64,000 bases of DNA from Pelodera strongyloides (GCA_036852015.1 JAANDG010000241.1:62001-126000); one strand, 5' to 3'; positions 38,020 to 49,700 are shown, numbered from the stretch's first letter. Numbers and translations are program-made. The notes: generated by a model not told the origin, from the letters alone.

Positions 38020-39296
38020 AGAAGCGGCATTTCCACTTGGTCGTCCAAGAAACCGACGGCAATTAGAAGGATAATTGATGGGACAGAGTGAACCAACATA
38101 ATTAACAACAAACCTAAAAGTAAAGCTATTCGCTAATATACTGATGGTACATGATACCATCAAACTCCGCGACTGTGCCGCACGAAATAGGGAGACACTT
38201 GGTGGTGGCGTGGTGGCACTATCCCTGGCATGGAAGGAGTTCAATTCGTTACCCGTGGCGCGTTACACACGCCGCAAACACGTCGATGTGTCGCCGGTGT
38301 TTACGCGAAACATCACTTTATAAACAAATGACCAGCTTATTGGTAACTGTTTGATCCAACTTGCCAACAAACATGTGCACCCGAGGATCAATTATCAGGA
38401 AATCGAATACTAATAACAAACCCACCATAGAACCAGTTTCCATATAGGCATCTAGACGCCTTTGTCTCATGGTGGGAACATTTTCCCAGACTAACAAATA
38501 AATAGGCCATTGAAACTATTGAAGATATGCCCATATTTAGTCCAAGAAGAACACCCGATGTATAAGCCATTCGAGCTGCTGGAATTGAAAATTATCTTAA
38601 TTTTTTTTACGAAACAAACATCGAACCCAACAAGGAATCGTGCCGTTAGAAAAAATATTGTGTTGCGCACACAGTGCGCGCGGTAGGAACGCTGCGCGCA
38701 ACTTGTCGCGTAGTTCTCTAGGGTTCTCTGCTGATGGTGATCAACAAAAAAGGAAGTCTTTCAAAAATCGAATAACTTACAATGCGTTCCCAATTGCTTC
38801 AACGGTCCAAGGGAAATAATAACTGGAAAGGGCAGAACTGGTACTGGTTGGTACATAAACATTATTATCGCATATAATATACACATAATAATTTGAGAAA
38901 CTATTATAAAGCGATACCTGCCCATTTGGGAAGGAGTCCTTAAAAACAGGTGTCACTCGTATGTAAATCCTTCAGTCATCTTTTTCTCCAGTCAACAAGG
39001 TGGTGCGCGGCGAACAAAAATTAGGCGCGCCAACATCTCGCCACGCCCTCGCCCAGTCGCGAGTGCCCTGAACAGATTTTCGCGAAAACCTGGCGAAGTC
39101 GCCGCTCACCCTTTTATCTGGTTTTGCATCAATAGTAACTTTAGAAATAAGTGTACCTGAACATCACAATCCATACAGTAATCAGTGAAATGGGCATACC
39201 AATCGAAATGCACACGCAATAACAAATATTATCCGTTTTCTCAAATTGCGTTGCTTGATAAAGTGCATCCGGAAATGCTGAGAAATCCTTGAGCAT
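38020..39296 (-). pseudogene. Nematode 7TM chemoreceptor (Srh/Sri-like), frameshifted
   Basis: Exon 1 (39296-39157) starts MLKDFSAFPDALYQ and enters TM1. Exon 2 (38938-38781) reads RTPSQMGRYRFIIVSQ then PVPVLPFPVIISLGPL, the TM1-TM2 loop and TM2/TM3 pattern of the Str superfamily. Exon 3 starts at 38578 or 38575 (RMAYTSGVLLGLNMGISSIV). Phases agree across these exons. Near 38491-38508 the frame must shift by one base to continue into WENVPTMRQRRLDAYMETG and a TM4-like SMVGLLLVFDFLII. A further hydrophobic segment (LLLIMLVHSVPSIILLIAV) lies at about 38020-38113. The intermediate exons are not clear. It is probably a recent pseudogene; one sequencing error could also explain the frameshift. Confidence 0.6.
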
Positions 39297-39611
39297 TAGT
39301 TTCTGAATTACTAACATCATTAGGAAAAAAACTAATGCTAGTATGTTGCGTCAAGGAAAAAAGAACAAACGAAAAAAGACGAAAAAAGACACCATAGTTT
39401 TTTTAATAAACTATGGTATGACGTGAACATGTATGAAACTGAATACTTGAGTGTGATTAATTTCAAAAGACTGCTGTGTAAAATCTTTGAAGCGTGCGTA
39501 ATATCGTTTACTTTTGATCACTTTTTAGGAGTCAAGTTCATTATTTGCACGACATTCTCTTCATCTGGCGCATGACTGTATTTCGAAGCCGCTGAAGAAA
39601 GTGTTTCAAAT

Positions 39612-40025
39612 AGTTTCGGTTGAATGAACATTTCATTGCAAAATCATTGAACTATACTGAACAGGGTGGCAATTACTAGGAATAGGAGTTACGTGGTTCT
39701 TAATTGCAGATAGGGACGGGACATTGGGCCTTTAATTAACGATAGCCTATAGGAAAGTTGAGAGCGATAGCGATAGCTCAAATAAAATTGAACCTTCGAA
39801 TTTTTAAGCAGGAAACTTTGCTACTAGGTTAAGTTTTATTACAATTCCTTCAAAATTCGGCCTTCAAAATCCATCACTCCCAACTTTGCTGAAGCTAGGC
39901 CCGAAGTCCCGTCAGAATCTGCAATTAAAATCCATGCATGACCTATTCCTAGTAACTGCCACCCTGTCCTGTATACTTCAATAACTAGTAAATGTTCAAA
40001 AGTAAATGTTCATTCAACCGACTGG
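39612..40025. mobile_element. Foldback element, about 410 bp
   Basis: Left GGTTGAATGAACATT ... ACAGGGTGGCAATTACTAGG and right CCTAGTAACTGCCACCCTGT ... AATGTTCATTCAACC are long imperfect inverted arms of about 150 bp around a short centre. No coding capacity. Confidence 0.75.
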
Positions 40026-40240
40026 TTGATGTATCACTAAAATATGTTTACAACATTAATTTATGTTTGACTGAACTGTGAACACTTGCCAATTCCTCTC
40101 TGCCGTCTGCTTGACCCAACGATTATACACAGTTAAAATTACATATAACTAGTGCCTTTATATCTTACGTCGAAACTTAATTACGGGGCCTCAATCAGCT
40201 TCCACATTCTGGGAAATGTCTTCATGCTTATTAGAACCTA

Positions 40241-40638
40241 TTAAAGGGACAGGCCCATCAAAATAAACCTATATTTACGATACGTCCATAGTGACTATCA
40301 AGCATTTTTATTACAATATATGCAAACTAAATTTCACATTTATTTGCCATGGGAAACATTTTTCCGATGCGCTCAGATCAAATGTATACCGTAAAGCCGC
40401 AAATATCCTTGTCGTCAATGCAAATTTATCGTGAAATTATAATGCGATTAAAATTTGCATATATAGCTTTGAAATCTGCAGTTTTATGGTATACATATGC
40501 GTGGAGCGCATTGGAAAAAAGTTGTCTAGGGCGAATAATGGTGAAATTTAGTTTGTATATATTGTGATAAAAATGCTTGATAGTCATTATGAACGTATCG
40601 TAAATATAGGTTTATTTTGATGGGCCTGTCCCTTTAAA
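40241..40638. mobile_element. MITE with TTAA-flanked inverted ends (AGGGACAGGCCCATC family)
   Basis: The element starts TTAAAGGGACAGGCCCATCA and ends with the exact complement. At least 70 bp of each arm is mirrored (AATAAACCTATATTTACGATACGT and onward). TTAA at both ends suggests a TTAA target duplication, as in piggyBac-type elements. The short open frame inside (40349-40567) follows from the inverted arms. Confidence 0.8.
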
Positions 40639-40648
40639 CTACAGTTCG

Positions 40649-41520
40649 GTGAGAGTCCAATGGCTACACAAGGAAAACTCTAGAGAATCACGTTTGATAA
40701 TTGTATTCGAAGTAAAAAAAGGAATTCGTAGAAATCGCTATAATGAGGATGGCGGACACAGACATTTTTTTGGCATAATTCACAGAAAAAATGCTGAATT
40801 GCTGTTTAGCGGACCAGCCTTCACAATAGGATTCATGGGCATTGCATGTGAGGATGCATACATTGAACAAAAAAAAAATTCAAAGCTCTTTGTAAAAAAG
40901 GCAAATTCGATCGATATTTGTGGAAGCATCGCATTGCGTGTTCCTTATTTACCTAAGCATTCATGTGCACAAACCGACAAAAACTAAAATAAAATCGTAG
41001 AAATGTCTAAAAATGTCTCTTCCTTCAATTCAATTTATTTGTATAGCAGTGGATGTTTCTTTGTCAAAAACGTCCTTGTTACATATGACGTGCAATTCTT
41101 TTCAAAACTGACGGAAATTCAAAAGTTCATTCATCTACGGTATCATTCCTAAGTTTACAATCGCGTGTAAAAATGCAACGTTTCCGTGTTTCGTTTGTTA
41201 TTTTGTTGGGAAATAACACAATAAATGGTTAAATAAATAAAATAGGGTGGTCTTGAAAGGATTGATAACAACGAAATGTGGTATATAAGAGGTGGTTGAA
41301 ATGAACGAGAAACTACACATCGATCCTTTGCTTATTTTAGAATTTATTTAAGTTCCGCAATTATAGAACGATTATCACAATAATGTTGTTGAAAAGTCCA
41401 AAGCTCGGCAAAAATACCATACGTTATTTTAATTTTAAATATTGTTAATTCCAATAATTGGATAGTGGTGTTTAGGTATTAGGTCGTATTGAGGGGGAAA
41501 AGACCATCTTCAAAATCTTC
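40649..41520. other. Intergenic DNA with one unsupported 112-codon frame
   Basis: The frame at 40649-40987 is Lys/Asn-rich, partly overlaps repeat-adjacent DNA and shows no family features. A GTATATAAGAGG word at about 41280 lies too far from the next ATG (41524) to be called its TATA box with confidence. Confidence 0.3.
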
Positions 41521-41523
41521 AAA

Positions 41524-44500
41524 ATGTCAAACATGTTTCTGCTCATCGCCCTGGGACTTATTGGAGCTGCACAGGTAAGACTACCTTTTTAAAATCCTGA
41601 GTAGGTGAAAATGAATTATTACAAGATGAGTATTGGTCAAACATTATTTATGTATAAGACAAAAACGTATTTATAAAAATAAAGACAAAAATATTTAATT
41701 CTACATTTTTAATTCTTACTACTCCCGACATATAATAGATTTTTGTAGGCATGCGCTCCTATACATGAGCATACTACTGTGTCTCCCGGGCCCAGCACAA
41801 CACACGCAACGGTTTCGTCTTCGTCTATCCCCCCTGAAGAACCAGAGGAAGATGGTGATGCTGGTGGTGAAGATGGTACTGATACTCGAAGGTAGTCAAA
41901 TGTCGATATTCAAATTACAATTTACAAATTGTTCCGGCCTCCTAGTTACACGAAAGCTCCTTACTTTACAGAATACAATAACCCCGAGCAATGCTCCATA
42001 CAGCTTTAAAGGGACAGGCTCACGAGAAAAAATATTTCCTCAATTTACTTGTACAGGAGAGCTTCCTTAAAAAGCTAATAAGCTACCTCGAATATATAAA
42101 ATAACTGGAAACCCGCAGCCTAATTGGGAAATAGTGTACCAGGGCTGGAGACGTTAGAAGATAAATGTCCCTTTTATCACCCTCTGTATATCACAACAAT
42201 CGCTACACCTCTAACCCGGTCCCTAATAAGTATGGTCCCTAGTAAGCACTTGGTCCCTAGTAAGTACTTTCGCGTTGTGAAGCGCGGGGTCTTAGGGTTC
42301 CCTTTGGTTGACGCCACCGGCCACTGGTTCGTTCCCGGGCCGGAACCCCCTCACCCCACCAAAGGTGTAAAAGTTGGTAGCTGGGTAAAACCAGCGGAGA
42401 TAAATCAACTTCCCGAGCAGATCGGCCACCGGGAAGTTTAAATGGCCAGTATGTCCAGCCTCTGAGCTGGACCCCGGTGGACCGTTTCCCCGGATTCGGT
42501 TGCTATAACCCGGTTCACTTTATCTTTATCTTTTTTATGTTTTTGGCCATACTATCAATATAAAATATTCAAAAAGGTGCAATCCTAGTGAATCTATCCC
42601 TTTAAATATGTTTTTTTTCTCTTGTATTTAAGAAGATCGATACGTATGAGGGAGTTAAATTGAAGGGCCATCAGGTTAAACATATATTTTGCATGATTTT
42701 ACAATGTGTATAAAGGGAGAATTATTATAATATATTTACACTAATTCGGCTAGACTTTATCCCGCTGAATTTTCTCGGTATCGTTAGTCGGAGAACTATA
42801 CCGTAGCGTAGACGAACAACAATTGCACCCTTATTTTCTTATCGTGTCTCTCGAGAATTGCTCGCTCTGATTGGGACCCGGGAGAGTTTATATAGCCATA
42901 TTCCCCCGGGACACGCAACAAGAAAATAATGGTACAATTGATGTTCGTCTACGGTATGGTACTCCGAGTATCGACACCGAAAAATATCAGCCGGATAAAT
43001 ATGGCTAAAATTTAGCAGTGCACATATTATAATACACCCTTTATAAAAACAATGAACAAATGCTAAGTATAGGTTTATTTTGATGGACCCGTCAATGTAA
43101 CCTTACGCTTCCACTCTTGAGTTCTTCTGTATTTTTTTACGAAGTTCTTATTTTACCATTTATCTACTTTGTATTCAGAAAGCGGTCCGTCGCTGATGAT
43201 GTGGTGATTATTCTGAAGACCGTTCTTCCCTACAACCAGGCACAAAACGAGGCATACATGCTAATTGTTAGGCAAAAGGTAACAGTCTTTTTTTTACATT
43301 CCAAATCAAAAGATCGAATGGTCCACCGCAGGAAGCGCCGGACTGGTAACCATTTCCTTCCGATTTTGGTGGTCCAATTCATTCGGCGACCACTTGGCGA
43401 AATTTTTGCGAAAACCTTCGACATATGGTCACCAAATGGTTTCGAAGTGGGCGAGAAATGTTTTTTGGGTGAAAATATTTGGCGTTTGGTAAGTAAGACC
43501 GTCTCAGTGGTTCCTTCTTCTTTTTTTTAAACTCGAACTGCCACATCGAATACTCCGCACTTAAATCAGTGAACGATACCAATTTTATAACATTTTCAGC
43601 TCAAGTCAATGGCCAGTGATCAAAGCGTTGATACATCTGTTTTTCATGAAGAGGTAACTATTGATTTGCTGTTTATCCCTCTATGGCATACTATACTTTG
43701 TGTCCATACAATTGAAAAATAACTGGGGATTTACCCAGCTTACAATTAGAAGTGTTATGTTTCTTAACAGATTAGCCAATCATGTCCCGCAATTGAACAC
43801 TAGGGAAGGCCTCCAATTAGCGCTCGCAATAAGGATGGATTTCCACGTTTTCTGCTAGTTTGGGAGGAAACGTGGGATTATGATTTCCGCTAAACTGCAA
43901 ATGAAGAACATAGTGCGTTAGAGATTGAATAAGTTGTACCACTGTCTGAATTTCCAGCCCATCAACTACAGTAATTTCTTCGCTACAAAAATCACCATTC
44001 CCGAAGCATCAGATGACTGTGATTCTGTGAAGAAATTTGTGGAAAATTCAGTGAAAACTGTCGGGGAGGTAAGTTGAATGCTGCAGTATCTACTAGTATC
44101 GGTAATTATTTGTCGCTCACTTTGAAATCACGGCAACAATCGTATAATCGTCGGTGACCGGTCGCCAAATGGTTTTCATCGAAAAAAAATTTGGCGGTGT
44201 TTGTTGAGCCTTTTCGAGAAGAGAATCGATGTCTGGCTTCCAAAAACCAGAGGTTATCCCCGCTTCTCATGAGCAATTAAAGGGATCAGCTCACCTTAAA
44301 TTGTGTCTGTTTTTTTTTGTTTCTTTATTTTCTATAAAGGATAGTAAAAATTTGGAAGACAAAAAGGTGTTGAATTTCAATACTCACGAAGAAATTGGGT
44401 GATAAAGTGGTGGATTGATCGGTCCAAAATGCAAAAAGGGCAATTATCCTATACAAACAAGGCGGGACAATTGCCCTTTTTGCATTTCGGCCCGATCAAT

Positions 44501-45402
44501 CCACCACTTTATCACCCAATATCTTCGTGAGTATTGAAATTCAACACTACTTTTTGTCTTCCAAATTTTTACTATCCTTTATAGAAAATAAAGAAACAAA
44601 AAAAAAACAGACACAATTTAAGGTGAGCTGATCCCTTTAAAGGAGGAGGCGCACGAGATCTAAATGTACGATTTATTCCTTCTTATCGATAGATGACGGC
44701 ATTTGCTTCCAAGAAAGATGCCTTACGAAGAAAAAGCTTTTAATTAGAGGGAATAAATCAGAATAATGCTCAAAATTTTATCTAAATTCTTGACCGTAGC
44801 CTTTGTAATTGTGTGTGTCCCGAGGGTATCTGGGAGACTCAAAATAAGAAAATAAGGGTGCAACTATAGCTAGATCCCTCGGGACACATACAATAAGAGC
44901 CAGATACCCCTCGGGACACAAAGGCTACGGTCAAGAATTTAGATAAAATCCTGAGCATTATACTGATTTATTCCTTCTAATTAAAAGTTTTTGCTTCGTA
45001 TGGCATGTTTATTGGAAGCAAATTGCCGTCACCTATCGATAAGAATAATGAAATGGTACACTTAGATCTCGTGCGCCTCCTCCTTTAGAGCGAAATACCA
45101 GCCGGGTTTTGAAACGCATCTCAAATATCAGCATTCTTATGCAGTTATGCTAAAAGGGGTCTATTGGGGTCTATTTTTTATTCAAATTTATGCTCATTTG
45201 CATATGAAGCATAGGAAAGCAGGGAGTACTCGATGCGTTTCAAAAACCGGCCGGTATTTCGCTTTAAGTAAAACACATAAACTTTCCAAAAGTAAATTTT
45301 AAAATTGGAGTTAATTCAATCAACTTTATGAAACATTTTTAGATTTCCGGTGCACAAATCATTTGCGGGGAGAAACTGCCAATCACGATCAATAAAATCT
45401 AA
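41524..45402 (+). CDS. Secreted 172-aa protein of unknown family
   Basis: Six exons with consistent phases: 41524-41574 (signal peptide MSNMFLLIALGLIGAAQ), 41749-41891 (Thr/Ser then acidic Gly-rich, PEEPEEDGDAGGEDG), 43179-43278 (DDVVIILKTVLPYNQ), 43600-43653, 43958-44068 and 45343-45402 (QIICGEKLPITINKI, stop TAA). The mature protein has a disordered acidic N-terminal part, then an apparently folded domain with one Cys in exon 5 and one in exon 6 that could pair. I recognise no known domain. Introns 2 and 5 are swollen by mobile elements (five recognised). The all-phase-compatible exons with good acceptors make it a likely real gene. Confidence 0.65.
42210..42268. repeat. Three tandem units of about 18 bp
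   Basis: GGTCCCTAATAAGTAT, GGTCCCTAGTAAGCACTT and GGTCCCTAGTAAGTACTT follow each other at the junction between the MITE and the nested SINE-like insert. Confidence 0.8.
42265..42535 (+). mobile_element. SINE-like insert (family C)
   Basis: GC-richer block with a B-box-like GGTTCGTTCCC at about 42326-42336 and a 3' tail of TTTATCTTTATCTTTTTT. It sits inside a MITE, so it was inserted later. Only one copy is seen in this window. Confidence 0.45.
42660..43095. mobile_element. Foldback element in intron 2
   Basis: Imperfect arms of about 190 bp run from GAAGGGCCATCAGGTTAAAC to its mirror near 43095 (GGTTTATTTTGATGGACCC). Inner arms share TCTACGGTATGGTACTCCGA-type sequence. The outer end resembles the 40241 family. 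Confidence 0.7.
44277..44640. mobile_element. MITE, TTAAAGGGATCAGCTCACC family
   Basis: Nearly perfect inverted arms of about 170 bp (TTAAAGGGATCAGCTCACCT, its complement at the right end) around a short centre containing AAGGGCAATT. Arms differ by a few bases only, so insertion is recent. Confidence 0.9.
44637..45087. mobile_element. Foldback element abutting the previous one
   Basis: Left TTAAAGGAGGAGGCGCACGA and right CTCGTGCGCCTCCTCCTTTA are inverted ends. Arms of about 200 bp include CCGTAGCCTTTG and CTTGACCGTAGCC mirrored sequences and CCCGAGGGTATCTGG near the centre. It shares its left TTAA with the element before it and its right TTTA with the one after. Confidence 0.85.
45084..45267. 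mobile_element. MITE, TTTAAAGCGAAAT family
   Basis: Ends GAGCGAAATACCAGCCGGG and CCGGCCGGTATTTCGCTTTA. The interior TATGCTCATTTGCATATG matches the copy at 5757. Confidence 0.85.
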
Positions 45403-45729
45403 TCACAATTTTCTCAAATCGATTTTGCAATTTCGGATGCAATTAAAATAAATTGTTCTTTCCATTGTACATACTTTGCACTGAATAAAAACATTGGAGA
45501 ATTTTTACTGTCTGTTTCGTGATAAACACGCTACACACTTCAATTACTGTGGAAAACTTTTGAATACTTTTGCATATTGATTTTTGGTGAGCTTGTTCCA
45601 GAACGGATGATAAATAAAGTGTCTTCAAACTGAAAAAAAAAAACATAAATTTCGCGAAAAAAATCTCCACATTTGATAAGTAGTTGAAAAATTAAAAATT
45701 TTGTACTAAGTAAGGACTTCGCCGAGAAT

Positions 45730-46035
45730 TTTTTTTTTTTTTTTTTTTTTTAATTTGTTTTACGCTTCAAGAGCGTGCACCTTTTTTCAAGGGTGAAAGT
45801 ACAGTTTCAAGGTTTGCTTATGACATGTTCCGCAGAGGTCCTGAGCAGTAGGCGACGAGTTCCAGATGACAAATTGCTCGACGTCTTCGGGCTAGGGCCA
45901 GGAGGGATCGCCCATGGTTCCCTCGCCTGGTGGTGGTTTCAAAGGTGTCACGGGCCGGAATCGAACTCGGGTCGATTGCGTTAGAGACGAACGCGCTGCC
46001 ACTGGACCACCAGGCCCACTGGACCACCAGGCCCC
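45730..46035 (-). mobile_element. SINE A, tRNA-derived, with poly(A) tail
   Basis: Read on the minus strand, a tRNA-like head (box A region TGGTCCAGTGGCAGCG, box B GAGTTCGATTCC, about 46035-45950) is followed by a unique body and a long A tail (T run at 45730-45751 on the plus strand). The box A segment is tandemly duplicated as 17 bp units (46000-46016, 46017-46033). The anticodon-loop base 33 is G rather than T, so it is not a working tRNA. A body fragment recurs at 57833. The GC-rich stretch to about 46145 may also belong to it. Confidence 0.75.
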
Positions 46036-46755
46036 CGCTCAGTAAAGCAGGTCGCTGCTCCGTCCCGGTAAAGGGAGGAGCACGGTCCTCAGCAGGCCAA
46101 AGACCCGTTCTTCCCGCTCGCGACCCGCCCGTCTCCCAATCATCGCAGGTTTAGAGGGTGGCATAAATGCCTATGAAGAGCAATACTAACTACAGAAATG
46201 ATCCTGTGTAGTATGGTCTCAGAAGAGAAGCATACATGGGAACTCGAACTTGCATCCGTGAGCCAATCTGCCCGACAAGCCAAACTATCTCTTTCAGACA
46301 AGCCAAAGCCGAGTACGCCATTGCCCATTTGAACACATTCGATATGATTTAAATGTGTACTCTTTCAAAATTTCACGAAACACCACAGTTGAAAAGCTTC
46401 CGATACTTGGATACAACTTACAAATGTCAACACGACCAAAATCAACTACCACTGGTCCTTTATTCCTTTATACCTTGCGCCAAATGGAACGTCCATGTAC
46501 GAGCACAAAAAACTCTTTTATCTATATCATTTTCCGTCCAATCTTAGAAACTTACATAATGTAACCCTAAATGTGAGATACAAGCCAAAATTGAACATCG
46601 ATAAGCATTCTAAACATACACTTTCTCTTTTAGAACACGTAATCATGAAAGTTAAATTTGTGAAAGTTAAATATTCAATATGTACTCCTCCTCTATAAAC
46701 TACAAATAGAATGCAAGAATCAGCGAGTAATCGAAGAAAGTAAGTGACAATAAAA

Positions 46756-49700
46756 TTACTTTTTCAATAAAATTTTAAACACTTTTTCTAATGTCTTTGT
46801 CATTTTCTCTGTGTCCGTGGCAACTGTTCTGAATACGTAATTCTTTTCGTGCGCGGTCATTCTGCTTTTAGCAACGTCTTCAATGAAGTCTAAGGCTTCC
46901 CTTGTCGATGAACCTAAACTTAGAAATCTTTAAAGCGGAATAGCACGCGGCTTTGAACCGTATAATGGACAACCGCTTTCCGGTGTTGTATATGCAAATT
47001 CATGTACCTGTGCAAATTCTGTGCTATTTGTTTGTTTGTTGAATGTTTCTGCTGAATAGCGGCCGAAATAGTTTTCCTAACCCAAACGACGAGAAGAGTT
47101 CCGCCGGCTTTTCTTGTCGATGTAAGTAAAAAATAAACGGATAATATGGTCTAAAAAAAACTAACCGTTATACTCTGGGAGGTAGTTTTTAAGCGGAAAT
47201 ACATTGAGTTTCTCGGTGAACACGTCAACTTCGTTTAGAAAAAGGAAGATTGGAGTTTGTGCAAACTTTGGTTCACCGCAAATCTTTTCCAGAAGACTGA
47301 GCGAGTCGGAGAGGCGGTTCTAAATGAGTAGCTCTTAGTAAAAGTACCTAACCTTGTCAGGAACGTAGACGTTTTTTCTTTGGTTTTTACAGCTACAAAG
47401 CGTTGTCACCAGGTTGGTCGTCGTTTATTGGGGGAAAAAAATTCTGATTTCACCTGTTGAGGAAGACAATCTGAGTAACAATCTAATCTGGGTCTTTAGA
47501 GTCTGGGGCACTAAAACTAGGACACTTAACTTGCATGTCCGTAAGCGTAAGAGTGCAAGTAAAGCAAAATTTGATTTGAATATGCGATCCGAGGCAGGGC
47601 ATCACTGAGGAGATAGAATATGCAGCAATTATACATGGTATCGAAGAACTGACTTCTTTAGAAATTGTTTATAATTACCGTTTCATTATCTTCTTCCATT
47701 ACTTGATCATATTCGGAAATGGCCAAACAAAAGAAAATCGCATCAATTCCGTCGTACATTGTGGCCCATTTTCGGCGGTCGATCCTTTGCCCGCCAATGT
47801 CGAATAGTCTAATTTGATTTAAAATTGCAATAAAAAAAATTTTTTTTAATAAAAATGGTAAGGTAGGCTCAGGCAACCCATACCCAAAACAGAATTGCTC
47901 ACTGTGTGTACCTCGCACCGAAATACACGGTCCGATGCTCTAGTTACAAAATACGAAATGTGCATAGCATAAGTTATATATTACTGTCATGTGTCTTGAA
48001 TTTTGTCAATTGACTGTACCTGTACCGATAAACAATATTATTAAAAATAATAAGCACTCACTGAAACGATCGATTATTCGACGTGAATATAATATTTTGT
48101 ACCCCGACCGTGGGAACGTAACTCATAATCAGATCCCGCGGAGTGGGGCGGAAGTCCACTCGGTTGATGCTCTCACAGGAGTCGAGGAAACTAAATTTAG
48201 AATCAATGGTATATTTAAAGCAGTATTGTATCTACTTTGGGAAATTTGCGTATGAGACGCTTATCCCATGTCAATTTGGTGCCGGAAGCTTCGGACGGGC
48301 ACCAAAAATTTGCATAGGATACTTACGAAATGCGTACCATATACAAACAGTAGGTACAATACTCCTTTAAGAGTCTGTTAACTCCAATAAGTCCAAAGCT
48401 TTATTCCAGTTAGACCTTTGACAGTGCTCGCTGTCACATATTCGTGTGGCGCATTCAAACCGAGCGTGGTACCTTGTTAGCATGGTAAGTTTCAGCAGTG
48501 AAGTGTGGCACCGCAGCCCACGAGTATTGCCACTTTTGTGGTACTATACATATGTTCAACCACGCAACATAAGTCAAAACAAAACAAATAAAAATTAAGA
48601 AACCAACTATTTAGTGGAGTCATTTAGGTTAATTTCACTTCGTTTCGAGTACACGTGTTTTGTGGTTGGATCCTGCAAGAAGGATTTAGTTAAATTCATT
48701 AAGATGTTCGTGTTCTGCTAGTTTCGTTTTTTCTCTATACCCCTCGTGAGCCTTACCTATGCAAGAAGAAAAAGAGCGGAACGGAAAAATACTTTAAAGG
48801 GAGTATGCGCCCACTTTTTGAAGTTAAGCTATAATGCTACAATGTGTGCTTCCGATTCAGGGAAGAACAGTAATTTTGTTTATCGACTTTCCAGTTTGAA
48901 GAAAATTCCACACATTCCTTCGTCAGAGTAAACCGTTTTTACGATTATCAAAGAGAAAACAACGAATTTGCTGTGTTTTAATATTACCTCTAACATAATA
49001 TACTGTGACAAATAAATGAATATAAACAATGATATGATGTAATCCTATACTCTTCGGCTGCAAAAAAAACCGACCTTCCACACAGAAACGATAGCCTTTT
49101 CGATTTCCGGTGTAAAATGACCAAATTGTTGATCTTCTTGACTTAGTATCAGATCAGCATATACCTAAATAGAATATAATTCGACACATTTAACATCTTA
49201 AAACCATATCCGACCAAGGAATTACTAGTAAATTTTGCTTGAAATAACGCCGGCAAATGTGTTTTCAGTTTCGAGTTTCAGTTTCGGGCCAGTTTCAAAA
49301 AAAAATACAAATTCTACAGTACCTCATTTTCACTCTTCTCGTACTTGAGTCCGAGCTGCCGAGTTCTCGTGATAATCGTTCGTATTGAAAGCATTATATT
49401 ATTATAAATGAAAGCCTTTCGATGGAAGAGTTCCGCCGCAGAAAACGTCTGCTTGTGCATTATCCTGGAAAAAAAACTGTACGAGAAAAGCGAAACTCCA
49501 ACGAGGAAGTTTTTTTACATACAATACAAAAATACAGTAGAGCGGGCTCCAAACAACGTCGGGTACCTATCAGACGCGGTACTAACTCGCGTCGGAAAGC
49601 ACTAGAATGGCCCATTTGCGGTAAGAAAATACGAAATAGAAGCGCAAACTAAGCGTAAGAAATGTGCCAGGAGGGTGCCATCTTGAAGCTGCACTCTTTC

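Larger units (their letters stand above)
42005..42606. mobile_element. MITE (TTTAAAGGGA family) with a SINE nested inside
   Basis: The left end TTTAAAGGGACAGGCTCACG and right end GAATCTATCCCTTTAAA are related inverted ends. Interior sequence (CAGGGCTGGAGACG, TTTTATCACCCTCTGT) and the right arm match the element at 55575. Between about 42265 and 42535 it is interrupted by SINE-like sequence. It lies in intron 2 of the secreted-protein gene. Confidence 0.7.

Noticed and set aside
40649..40987. 112-codon open frame
   Set aside because: No recognised family, no splice context and located in repeat-rich DNA; left as unsupported.
42124..42441. 105-codon open frame
   Set aside because: It runs through the MITE, the tandem repeat and the SINE-like insert, so it is not a gene.
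45950..46035. tRNA-like sequence (anticodon loop CGTCTCT)
   Set aside because: Position 33 is G, the T stem is broken, the A-box segment is duplicated, and it is followed by a SINE body and A tail; called as SINE head instead.
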